NCBI GenBank assembly: GCA_017622115.1
Contig: JAGART010000167.1
Location: forward strand, 1 to 6,156
Length of the DNA: 6,156 bases
Origin: Clostridia bacterium
Lineage (GTDB): Bacteria > Bacillota > Clostridia > Christensenellales > UBA1242
Direction of reading: 5' to 3'
In this document: piece by piece, positions 1-5,899 of the stretch
Position numbering within the stretch: position 1 is the stretch's first letter
Layout: every line of letters starts with the position of its first letter
The notes under the pieces: generated by a model
Database searches by the model: none
Seen by the model: only the letters and a program-made list of their open reading frames with translations
What the model was told of the DNA's origin: nothing
Program-made: the position numbers and the translations under genes

Positions 1-964
1 GCGAAACAACAGCAGGCGAAACGACAAACAAGATAACCAGTTCAAAAATCCTTCGTATTACACCAATCAGCAAGTTTAACAGCATAAACATAATCGTTAG
101 ACCTGCGACATAACCAATCAGATAATTATACATTGCTGTATTATAAAACTCATAAACGATAGTATAATCTTTAACATCAAATGATGAGAATGTATAATTT
201 CTCGTACCAAAGCCCCAATCGCCTACAACTTGAATTGTTGCCGTGCCATTATCAGCACCTACAGCATTTAAATTTCGCCTAAAAGCATCATCTATAAGCA
301 TAGCAACTTTTTCTTGGTCAAAGCCACCCAGTTGGGCTGTACCTGGTAAAATTCCACTATCATAGACTTGTTTTGCAAAGTCACTACTTTCCCGAGCCCG
401 ATTACACGAGTGTCCCGCAGCGGTAAAGACCTGACTACTAAACGAAACAGCATCACGACTTGTAGCACCATCTAAAGTTTTAAGTACGATATTTGAAACA
501 ATAATACCCAAATAACAAACAACTGGCACGAGAGCAAAATAAACAATAGATTTTAAAGCACTTGCAAAAATAGGACCTTTTGCGTTACTTTTTGTATCAA
601 ATTCTGTCTTTAACACAGCGATTACAGTAGTAATAAAGAGCAAGAATACAGCAGCGATTAAGATAGAAAAGAACACAGATTGAGTTGTTTCACTCTCTAA
701 AAATGCCATTACGAGGTCATCATTACGTTCTTGACCATCAACGATATAACCATAAGTTCTTTCACCATTTATACTATATGCAGGCAAGCCTGAAATTTTA
801 CGCACAACCATTTGCACAGCATCAATTACATAAAACATACCTAATTGCAAGCCATACAAAAACATACCAAAAAAGTAGGCAAAGAAATTGACTATTGGAC
901 TAATAATACTATTATAAAACAAGTCAGACCAAAAGCCTGCAATTTGCGTTAAAAAAGTGCTCAA
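1..964 (-). CDS. VirB6/TrbL-like conjugal transfer membrane protein, N-terminal 321 residues (3' end off the left edge)
   Basis: This is a polytopic membrane protein, probably the VirB6/TrbL-type channel component of the T4SS. Reading leftward from TTG at 964-962 gives 321 codons with no stop, and the frame is still open at base 1. Hydrophobic helices lie near residues 23-50, 97-118, 138-162, 280-302 and from 306 on. A large polar loop (about 163-270) separates helices 3 and 4. The last visible stretch, two Arg followed by a helix ending in Ser-Pro, resembles the conserved core of VirB6-like proteins of Gram-positive and Mollicute conjugative elements (the Mbov_0396/CD1107 type); I make this match from memory. 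The TTG start is chosen because AGGAGGG (minus strand, 976-970) lies 5 nt upstream, whereas the first in-frame ATG is about 30 codons further in. A second SD-like GAGGAG at 990-985 has no start at suitable spacing. It has its own promoter at 1006-1034. A VirB4-type ATPase would be expected further left, outside the window. Confidence 0.85.
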   Translation of the reverse strand, partial: MSTFLTQIAGFWSDLFYNSIISPIVNFFAYFFGMFLYGLQLGMFYVIDAVQMVVRKISGLPAYSINGERTYGYIVDGQERNDDLVMAFLESETTQSVFFSILIAAVFLLFITTVIAVLKTEFDTKSNAKGPIFASALKSIVYFALVPVVCYLGIIVSNIVLKTLDGATSRDAVSFSSQVFTAAGHSCNRARESSDFAKQVYDSGILPGTAQLGGFDQEKVAMLIDDAFRRNLNAVGADNGTATIQVVGDWGFGTRNYTFSSFDVKDYTIVYEFYNTAMYNYLIGYVAGLTIMFMLLNLLIGVIRRIFELVILFVVSPAVVS

Positions 965-1005
965 ACTATCCCTCCTATATTTTACTCCTCGGCTGAATTT
1001 GTCTA

Positions 1006-1034
1006 ATTATAACAAATCATTACAGCAAAAGCAA
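1006..1034 (-). promoter_or_regulatory. Extended -10 promoter for the VirB6-like gene
   Basis: On the minus strand, TTGCTT (1034-1029) is followed by a 17-nt spacer and a perfect TATAAT (1011-1006). TGT directly before the hexamer makes a TGn extended -10. Transcription would start near 999, giving a leader of about 35 nt that contains the AGGAGGG ribosome binding site. It sits in the 112-bp gap after the lipoprotein stop codon, so the VirB6-like gene can be transcribed independently of the genes upstream. The motif match is seen directly; activity is inferred. Confidence 0.78.
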
Positions 1035-1038
1035 GTCC

Positions 1039-1072
1039 AAAATGTAAAAAAATTAAATAAAATGTCAAAAAA
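1039..1072 (-). repeat. Two 14-bp direct repeats upstream of the VirB6-like promoter
   Basis: On the plus strand the copies are AAAATGTAAAAAAA (1039-1052) and AAAATGTCAAAAAA (1059-1072). They match at 13 of 14 positions and their starts are exactly 20 bp apart, about two helical turns. The proximal copy begins only a few bases upstream of the -35 hexamer at 1034-1029. This position suits an activator site or an A-tract UP-like element, but in such AT-rich DNA chance is possible. Confidence 0.45.
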
Positions 1073-1076
1073 GCAA

Positions 1077-2996
1077 TTATTCTAATTCTTGTATTGTTTC
1101 GCCCCAAAAAGAAGTAGTAATACAATACTTAAATGAATAATCATAATTTGCAGGTTTTGAATTATCTTTTTTAACATCAAAAATAAACTCTACAAAGTCC
1201 CCGCTATCTTGACACAAGTACTTTTGACTAAAATCTACATTTTCTTCATAGAAGTTAGTCATATTAAACCCTTGTTGTTCTAATTTTGTAGGTTGTTCGA
1301 AACTAACACTACTACCTAGTTTGCCTACAAAAGTATTTTTGTATGCATTTTCGCCATTATAAAAAGCCCTAAAATTTGGTTGAGTTGTATCTTTTGAATA
1401 AGGATTTACAACTGCATCGGTTAAAAGTTTTGTAGTGTTTTTATCAACATAATCATAAATCAAAACTGAACGGCGATTTGTTTTTGTCTCATCAAAATAA
1501 TATTCTGGCATTAAATCGCCATTTTGAGTAAGATATTTTTCACTATCTTCTATTTGTCCTTCATAATCATAGCCTTTTGTGCTGTCAGTATTTATTCTTG
1601 TAATATGTATAAAAGTATTTTCACTATTAAGATGAATACGCAAATAAACATCAAGGGTAATATCATTTTTGCTATCTACACTAATTTCTAAAAAGTCAAA
1701 TTGCCACCATTTACGCAAATAATCTAGTGTATCTTCGCCATTTTCATCAATAGACATAATAGCATCAGGGTAAACAATCAAAGAATTATACTCGTAATAA
1801 TCCATACTACTAATTTTTTGTATTTGGGCTTCCTTATTTATTGAATTAAAAAAGTTTACAGGATTTGTGTCAGTTATTTCGACACGAGTATATGTTGGAA
1901 AGTTTTTTGTAAAGCCATTTTCGCCCAAAACAGCATTTATGATTTGATTAATTGTATCAACATAGCCAAATTTATAAGCAGTATCACTTGTAAGCGAAGC
2001 ACCCGCCCCCGAGCCAGAAATATTATACCAGTATTGCACCCAGTCGTAAACAGGAGTTTCCTCGCCAGTTTCAGGGTCGGTGGTTGTACCTACTTGCTCA
2101 TACTTTTCATAATAAATATCATTATATGTAATAGTTTGAGTTTCACGAACAATTAAGTTACTGCCGATAATAGTATTTTTAATATAACTGATTAAAAATT
2201 CTTTAAACTCATTAGTTTGCGGAATACCTAACTTGTCAATTTCTTTTGCATATTCTTGTACCTTTGTTTGTGCTTGTACTAAATTTGTACTGATAGGACT
2301 TAAACTTTTACCCAAAGAATACTCCATTAAGTTCATTTGTACAATAGGTTTAAAACTTGCAACAATATCTCCACCGCTCATATTCCACTTTAAATTTTCA
2401 TCATATACTTGTTGAAGCGGTTGTGAATAATGCCCACCACTCAAAGGATATTCAATATCTACAACAGGGTTATTTATTGCGTTTTTGTGAGTTTCTAGTA
2501 ATTTACCACTTTTTTCTTGCGGTGTATTTTGTGGCAAAGTAATTTTAGTTTCATATTCATCATTTTGTGGCAAAAGGGATTTATCTGCGTAAAATTCATA
2601 AGTAATTGTTTTTTCGCCCATTCCATTACCATATTTACCTTGCAACACGTGCAAAACATACTCTGCAACTATTTCATATTGCAAAGCGGAATTTTCAAAA
2701 TATTTTTGTCTATCTTTTTGTAAAACTTCATCACTAGAAACTTCATCTACACTCGGCAAGTATGTTGAACGTACACCTTGTGTAGCATCAGCTCGCATTT
2801 GGGCAAGCAAGGCATCATCATCTAAATCGGGATAAGTTGTATCACCGAATGAATTGCCCCCCGGTTTTAAGCCTCCGCCACCACCAGAACCACCGCTTCC
2901 GCCAGTATCAGGACTACCAAACCAACTACAACCGGTAAACGCAAACATAATTACAAAACAAGCGAAAAGTGATGATAAAATATTAAAAAATTTCAT
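1077..2996 (-). CDS. Large secreted lipoprotein of unknown family within a conjugation gene cluster
   Basis: I do not recognise the family of this 639-residue protein. The start is typical of a lipoprotein: a short charged N-terminus (MKFF), a hydrophobic core, then the lipobox Phe-Thr-Gly-Cys with Cys23 as the probable lipidated residue. A flexible Gly/Ser-rich linker follows (about 32-47). The remaining 590 or so residues are polar, rich in Tyr, Asn, Asp and Thr, and have no further membrane helix, which fits an extracytoplasmic domain. Two late cysteines (595 and 625) could form a disulfide. The start ATG (2996-2994) has AGAGGGA at 3010-3004, 7 nt upstream, and the stop is TAA. The gene lies between the pilin-like and VirB6-like genes in the same orientation. 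It is therefore inferred to be an envelope-anchored component or accessory of the transfer machine, such as an assembly factor, surface-contact protein or exclusion protein. A hairpin upstream (3017-3066) may limit its transcription. Confidence 0.92.
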   Translation of the reverse strand: MKFFNILSSLFACFVIMFAFTGCSWFGSPDTGGSGGSGGGGGLKPGGNSFGDTTYPDLDDDALLAQMRADATQGVRSTYLPSVDEVSSDEVLQKDRQKYFENSALQYEIVAEYVLHVLQGKYGNGMGEKTITYEFYADKSLLPQNDEYETKITLPQNTPQEKSGKLLETHKNAINNPVVDIEYPLSGGHYSQPLQQVYDENLKWNMSGGDIVASFKPIVQMNLMEYSLGKSLSPISTNLVQAQTKVQEYAKEIDKLGIPQTNEFKEFLISYIKNTIIGSNLIVRETQTITYNDIYYEKYEQVGTTTDPETGEETPVYDWVQYWYNISGSGAGASLTSDTAYKFGYVDTINQIINAVLGENGFTKNFPTYTRVEITDTNPVNFFNSINKEAQIQKISSMDYYEYNSLIVYPDAIMSIDENGEDTLDYLRKWWQFDFLEISVDSKNDITLDVYLRIHLNSENTFIHITRINTDSTKGYDYEGQIEDSEKYLTQNGDLMPEYYFDETKTNRRSVLIYDYVDKNTTKLLTDAVVNPYSKDTTQPNFRAFYNGENAYKNTFVGKLGSSVSFEQPTKLEQQGFNMTNFYEENVDFSQKYLCQDSGDFVEFIFDVKKDNSKPANYDYSFKYCITTSFWGETIQELE

Positions 2997-3016
2997 TACA
3001 CATTCCCTCTTAAACT

Positions 3017-3066
3017 AAAAAATAGTCAATAGTCAATAGATTTACTATTAACTATCAACTATTTTT
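3017..3066 (-). terminator. Long AU-rich hairpin with U-tract: intrinsic terminator or attenuator between pilin-like and lipoprotein genes
   Basis: Arms at 3063-3045 and 3039-3021 pair over 19 bp around a 5-nt loop (3044-3040). Three more A-U pairs can form at the base, which would use part of the U-tract. In minus-strand RNA the three non-Watson-Crick positions are G·U wobbles. In plus-strand RNA the same positions would be C·A mismatches, so the structure favours the direction of the flanking genes. Six U residues follow the 3' arm (3022-3017). The 3' arm is itself built of AATAGTC-type 7-mers repeated in tandem. The lipoprotein ribosome binding site begins 7 nt beyond the U-tract, so read-through would be needed to express that gene from the pilin-like gene's promoter. 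Confidence 0.65.
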
Positions 3067-3082
3067 AAATTTAGCTAAATTT
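3067..3082. repeat. Perfect 16-bp palindrome downstream of the pilin-like gene
   Basis: AAATTTAGCTAAATTT is a perfect dyad centred between 3074 and 3075, inside the gap between the pilin-like and lipoprotein genes and abutting the hairpin at 3017-3066. It is not followed by a U-tract on the minus strand, so it is not itself an intrinsic terminator. It could be a repressor operator, a small RNA hairpin with an AGCU loop that stabilises the pilin mRNA end, or chance in AT-rich DNA. Confidence 0.4.
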
Positions 3083-3099
3083 TTTCAGTTTCTATGTTA

Positions 3100-3477
3100 T
3101 TAAACTGGAATTGTTGTATCTGGGTTAAGCCACATAGGTAAGATAGAGTTACAGAACAATTTCAACAATAAGATTAAAGCGATAATACTAGCAAGACCGA
3201 TGATTGCGTTAATCATACGTTTTTTAGCTTCTTGTTGTTTGTCTGCACTATCAGCACGAGCCAAGTTTACACCAAGATAAACAGCATAGATAACACCCGC
3301 TGTACCAACCAAAATGAGTAATGGATACAAAAGCCAGTTAATTGCATCAACGATATCCGCAACCCAGTTCCACTCCCATTTACCTTCGCTTCCAGTATTA
3401 CCTTCATCAGCAAGTTTTGGACTGTTTGTTACAACATTCATCATCGAATTAGCTAATTGAAACATAAGAGCGCTCAT
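3100..3477 (-). CDS. Pilin-like small conjugal transfer protein with two membrane helices (VirB2/Mbov_0395-like)
   Basis: This is a 125-residue protein with two strong hydrophobic helices, about 46-70 and 89-109. They are joined by a short charged loop (71-88) containing Asn-Leu-Ala-Arg-Ala-Asp and then Lys-Lys-Arg. This layout, with the loop running into an Ile-Ile-Gly second helix, is typical of VirB2/TrbC-type and Mbov_0395-like pilin-like proteins encoded just before VirB6-like genes in Gram-positive and Mollicute conjugative elements; Maff2-type small proteins are an alternative. The first 45 residues have no clear cleavable signal peptide but include a polar, Gly/Glu/Trp-containing stretch (about 21-40). 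The ATG start at 3477-3475 has CGGAGGT (3493-3487) 9 nt upstream, and the stop is TAA. It is the first gene of the minus-strand arm, next to the divergent control region. A weak TATAGT -10-like hexamer at 3545-3540 is the best promoter candidate I found, and it lacks a convincing -35. Confidence 0.8.
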   Translation of the reverse strand: MSALMFQLANSMMNVVTNSPKLADEGNTGSEGKWEWNWVADIVDAINWLLYPLLILVGTAGVIYAVYLGVNLARADSADKQQEAKKRMINAIIGLASIIALILLLKLFCNSILPMWLNPDTTIPV

Positions 3478-3569
3478 AACTAAAATACCTCCGATATTTT
3501 TTGAACAAGTTTTAAATTATGTTTTGCGTAGATTCAAAAACTATACACAAAAACACGCATTTAGTTTAA

Positions 3570-3620
3570 AAATTTGCGCACAAACACAAATTTATGAAAT
3601 AATATTAACAAATAAATTTG
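3570..3620. repeat. Repeated AAATTTG/CAAATTT half-sites in the divergent control region
   Basis: AAATTTG occurs at 3570-3576 and 3614-3620, and its inverse CAAATTT at 3587-3593. The first and second copies form an inverted pair. The third overlaps the -35 hexamer of the coupling-protein promoter (3618-3623). The placement would suit an operator controlling both arms. The motif is short and AT-rich, so chance occurrence is a serious alternative. Confidence 0.3.
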
Positions 3621-3646
3621 ACAAAAGCAAATTAATTAAGTACAAT
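3618..3646 (+). promoter_or_regulatory. Near-consensus promoter for the VirD4-like coupling protein gene
   Basis: A perfect TTGACA (3618-3623) is followed by a 17-nt spacer and TACAAT (3641-3646), one base from the sigma-A consensus. Transcription would start near 3653, giving a leader of about 90 nt before the TTG start at 3745. The leader contains a long imperfect AT-rich inverted repeat (about 3662-3710). The rest of the 267-bp divergent gap (3478-3744) holds the pilin-like gene's ribosome binding site, but I see no gene in it. Confidence 0.8.
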
Positions 3647-3744
3647 TTTTAAGAAATTTTAAATTTTTTTTAATTTTTGGGCAAAATAAACCTAAAATTA
3701 TTAAAAAATTGAAGATTTTGTAAAATTTACGTGGAGGTTGCATT

Positions 3745-5703
3745 TTGGGTAAATTTGCTAAATTTCTATTATTATGTATAGGAATTATTATAGGTAGTTT
3801 TGCTATTGCTGCTGTTTTGGGCTCTGTATTAGAATATGGAACTATCAGCATAGAGGGAATTTTAGGCACTTACACTTGGTCTATATTTGCACTTTGTGTA
3901 GTTGGGTTTACAATACTCATTTTATTAAAAGTTGCAGATGGAAAATCAGTATTAGGTAATGGTAAAAAGAAAGAAAAACAAAAACCTACTGAACAATTTT
4001 TTGATTCTGAATGGCTTACAGAAAAAGAATTAGACAAAAAATACGATGGTTGCTTTTTTAGAGATTTAAAAAACCACGAAGATGGCGTACCGATTAGGGC
4101 TCAACTTCAAGGCAACGCAATTAGAGTAAATATGAAACACGAAGTTTGGCACACAATGGTAGTTGGTACTACTGGTAGTGGTAAGTCAGCCGGTTTTATT
4201 GACCCAACAATTCAAATTTTGTCTAGCACAAAGACAAAACCTAGTCTTGTAATTATGGACGTTAAGGGTGAGTTATACAATAAACACGCTGTAAAACTTC
4301 GTGAAGAAGGTTATGAAATTGTTACATTCAACTTACGTGACCCATTTAGTAGTACACGTTGGAACCCTATGGCAAAGCCTTTTAGAAACTTTCAACGTGC
4401 AATAAACATTCGTAGTGAAGTAAAAGTACACTACAATGAAAACCCAGCAGATTGTGGACTACGAGTAATTGCTCCTGTTTATAATAATGAATGGTATGAA
4501 ATTGATGGAATTGCTTTTCCTAACAGAGATAGTATCGAAAGTTATTTGGAAGCAACAAAGAAGCAACTTAAAGACTCTGCTTACGAAGATTTAAACGATA
4601 TTGCACTCACTCTTTGCCCTATTTCAGAAGGTAACGACAAATCGTGGGAAATGGGTGCAAAAGACTTTATTTTAGGTATGATGCTTGCAATGCTTGAAGA
4701 CTCTGAAAACCCAGAATTAGGAATGACAGAAGAAAGATACAACTTCTTTAACCTTTATAAAATTTGTAACACAAAAGATGCCGACCCTGATAGACAATTT
4801 GGAACATTACAAAAATACTTACAAGGTCGTAGCAAATTAAGTAATGCTGTATCTCTTGCAAGTCCTATTGTAAATAACTCACCTATTACTGCACGTAGTT
4901 TCTTTGGTATGATTGCTAATGCTGTAAACGTATTTGCTGATAGCGGTGTATGTTTTGCGACAAGTGCTGATGAAATGGATTTTGAACATTTTGCAGACAA
5001 ACCTACTGCCTTATTTATCAAAGTACCAGATGAAAAAGAAACACGTTATCCTATTGCCCAAATGTGTATAGTACAACTTTACAAGACACTTGTAGAAGTG
5101 GCTAACAAAAGCCCTAAATTATGTTTGCCTCGCAGAGTTTATTTCTTGCTTGATGAATTTGCAAATATGCCAAAAATTCCACGTTTTGAGTCGATTATTA
5201 CAGTTGGTCGTAGTCGTGGAATTTGCTTGATGTTGGTAGTTCAATCTTACCCACAGGTTAGCATTAAGTATGGTGAAGCAGCAGCTGAAGTTATCAAGGC
5301 AAACTGTAACATTCACGTTTATTTAGGTACTATGGACCAAAAGACAAAAGAAGAATTTAGTACTCGTTGTGGTCAAACAAGTGTAGAAACAGAAAGCACT
5401 AGTGAAAGCAAGGGTAAAAATGATTCTACAAAATCTACAAGCAAACAAAAAGTTAGCCGTGCTCTTATTACACCTGATGAATTAGGTTACTTAAAAGACG
5501 GCGAAATGATTGTAAGTATGTTTAAAGAAAAAGCAATTAAAAGTCAATTTACATTTGCCTACAAAGCAAGCCACATTTATAATATGACGCCTGCCGTAGA
5601 TGAATATAAACCACCAAGATATATTAACGAAAATCACGTGTTATATGACATTAAAGAAAGAAACAAGAAAATTTTACGTGATGATGACGATTTTGACTTT
5701 TAG
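3745..5703 (+). CDS. VirD4/TraG-type conjugative coupling protein (T4SS ATPase)
   Basis: This 652-residue protein is the coupling ATPase that recruits the relaxase-DNA complex and feeds it to the T4SS channel at the inner membrane. Two N-terminal membrane helices (about 6-28 and 46-62) precede a basic linker and the cytosolic motor. Walker A is GTTGSGKS (141-148). Walker B is Leu-Leu-Asp-Glu, with Asp470 and Glu471, followed by the family's Phe-Ala-Asn-Met-Pro-Lys-Ile-Pro stretch and GRSRGI (488-493). QSYPQ (500-504) also fits the family. The 211-300 region, before the conserved segment around 282-318, is longer than in compact VirD4 proteins and may belong to the all-alpha cargo-binding domain. 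A Ser/Thr/Lys-rich low-complexity segment (about 546-569) and an acidic tail (Asp-Asp-Asp-Asp-Phe) complete it. The TTG start is supported by GTGGAGG (3731-3737), 7 nt upstream, and the immediate membrane helix. The stop is TAG. It is transcribed away from the pilin-like/VirB6-like arm, apparently as a single gene ending at the terminator at 5716-5744. Confidence 0.97.
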   Translation: MGKFAKFLLLCIGIIIGSFAIAAVLGSVLEYGTISIEGILGTYTWSIFALCVVGFTILILLKVADGKSVLGNGKKKEKQKPTEQFFDSEWLTEKELDKKYDGCFFRDLKNHEDGVPIRAQLQGNAIRVNMKHEVWHTMVVGTTGSGKSAGFIDPTIQILSSTKTKPSLVIMDVKGELYNKHAVKLREEGYEIVTFNLRDPFSSTRWNPMAKPFRNFQRAINIRSEVKVHYNENPADCGLRVIAPVYNNEWYEIDGIAFPNRDSIESYLEATKKQLKDSAYEDLNDIALTLCPISEGNDKSWEMGAKDFILGMMLAMLEDSENPELGMTEERYNFFNLYKICNTKDADPDRQFGTLQKYLQGRSKLSNAVSLASPIVNNSPITARSFFGMIANAVNVFADSGVCFATSADEMDFEHFADKPTALFIKVPDEKETRYPIAQMCIVQLYKTLVEVANKSPKLCLPRRVYFLLDEFANMPKIPRFESIITVGRSRGICLMLVVQSYPQVSIKYGEAAAEVIKANCNIHVYLGTMDQKTKEEFSTRCGQTSVETESTSESKGKNDSTKSTSKQKVSRALITPDELGYLKDGEMIVSMFKEKAIKSQFTFAYKASHIYNMTPAVDEYKPPRYINENHVLYDIKERNKKILRDDDDFDF

Positions 5704-5715
5704 TGTTTAATTTAC

Positions 5716-5744
5716 AAAAAATGCGTAATCACACGCATTTTTTT
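5716..5744 (+). terminator. Rho-independent terminator of the coupling protein gene
   Basis: AAAAAATGCGT (5716-5726) and ACGCATTTTTT (5733-5743) pair perfectly over 11 bp around a 6-nt loop, and the descending arm ends in a run of seven T. It begins 12 nt after the coupling-protein stop codon. The A-tract on the ascending side means it could also stop transcription arriving from the right, but no converging gene is visible. Confidence 0.92.
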
Positions 5745-5820
5745 GTTATTCTGCCACAAACTAAAAAAGAACAAGGATTTTGTAAAATTGCTTATTTTTG
5801 TTTGTGTTTTTTTGTCGTAT

Positions 5821-5848
5821 TTGATAAAATATTGATTGTAAATATACT
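5821..5848 (+). promoter_or_regulatory. Probable promoter of the exported protein gene at the right edge
   Basis: TTGATA (5821-5826) is followed by a 16-nt spacer and TATACT (5843-5848); each hexamer is one or two bases from consensus. Transcription would start near 5855, giving a leader of about 45 nt before the ATG at 5900. The terminator at 5716-5744 makes a separate promoter necessary here, which supports the call. Confidence 0.6.
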
Positions 5849-5899
5849 TTTTTATAGATTGACTTATTTGTCGGGCAAAAAAAGGGAGGAAAAAACTAA

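Noticed and set aside
685..891. Plus-strand open frame of 68 codons
   Set aside because: It lies wholly antisense to the VirB6-like gene, has no ribosome binding site and gives a His/Tyr-rich, unprotein-like translation.
1944..2723. Four short plus-strand open frames within 1944-2723
   Set aside because: All are antisense to the lipoprotein gene, overlap one another in different frames, and lack ribosome binding sites.
2862..2904. Gly/Ser-coding GC-rich tract as a possible phase-variable repeat
   Set aside because: The codons vary and there is no pure mono- or tri-nucleotide run, so slippage is unlikely. It reads as a normal flexible linker after a lipobox.
2997..3066. TTGACT-like -35 elements that might form a dedicated lipoprotein promoter
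   Set aside because: Two TTGAC motifs occur in the repeat arm on the minus strand, but no acceptable -10 lies 16-18 nt downstream; the nearest is TTTAAG.
3636..3869. Minus-strand open frame of 77 codons across the start of the coupling protein
   Set aside because: It runs antisense through the coupling gene's promoter, leader and start, and shows no ribosome binding site or recognisable protein character.
4755..5316. Two minus-strand open frames inside the coupling protein gene
   Set aside because: They are complementary-strand shadows of a strongly supported ATPase gene.
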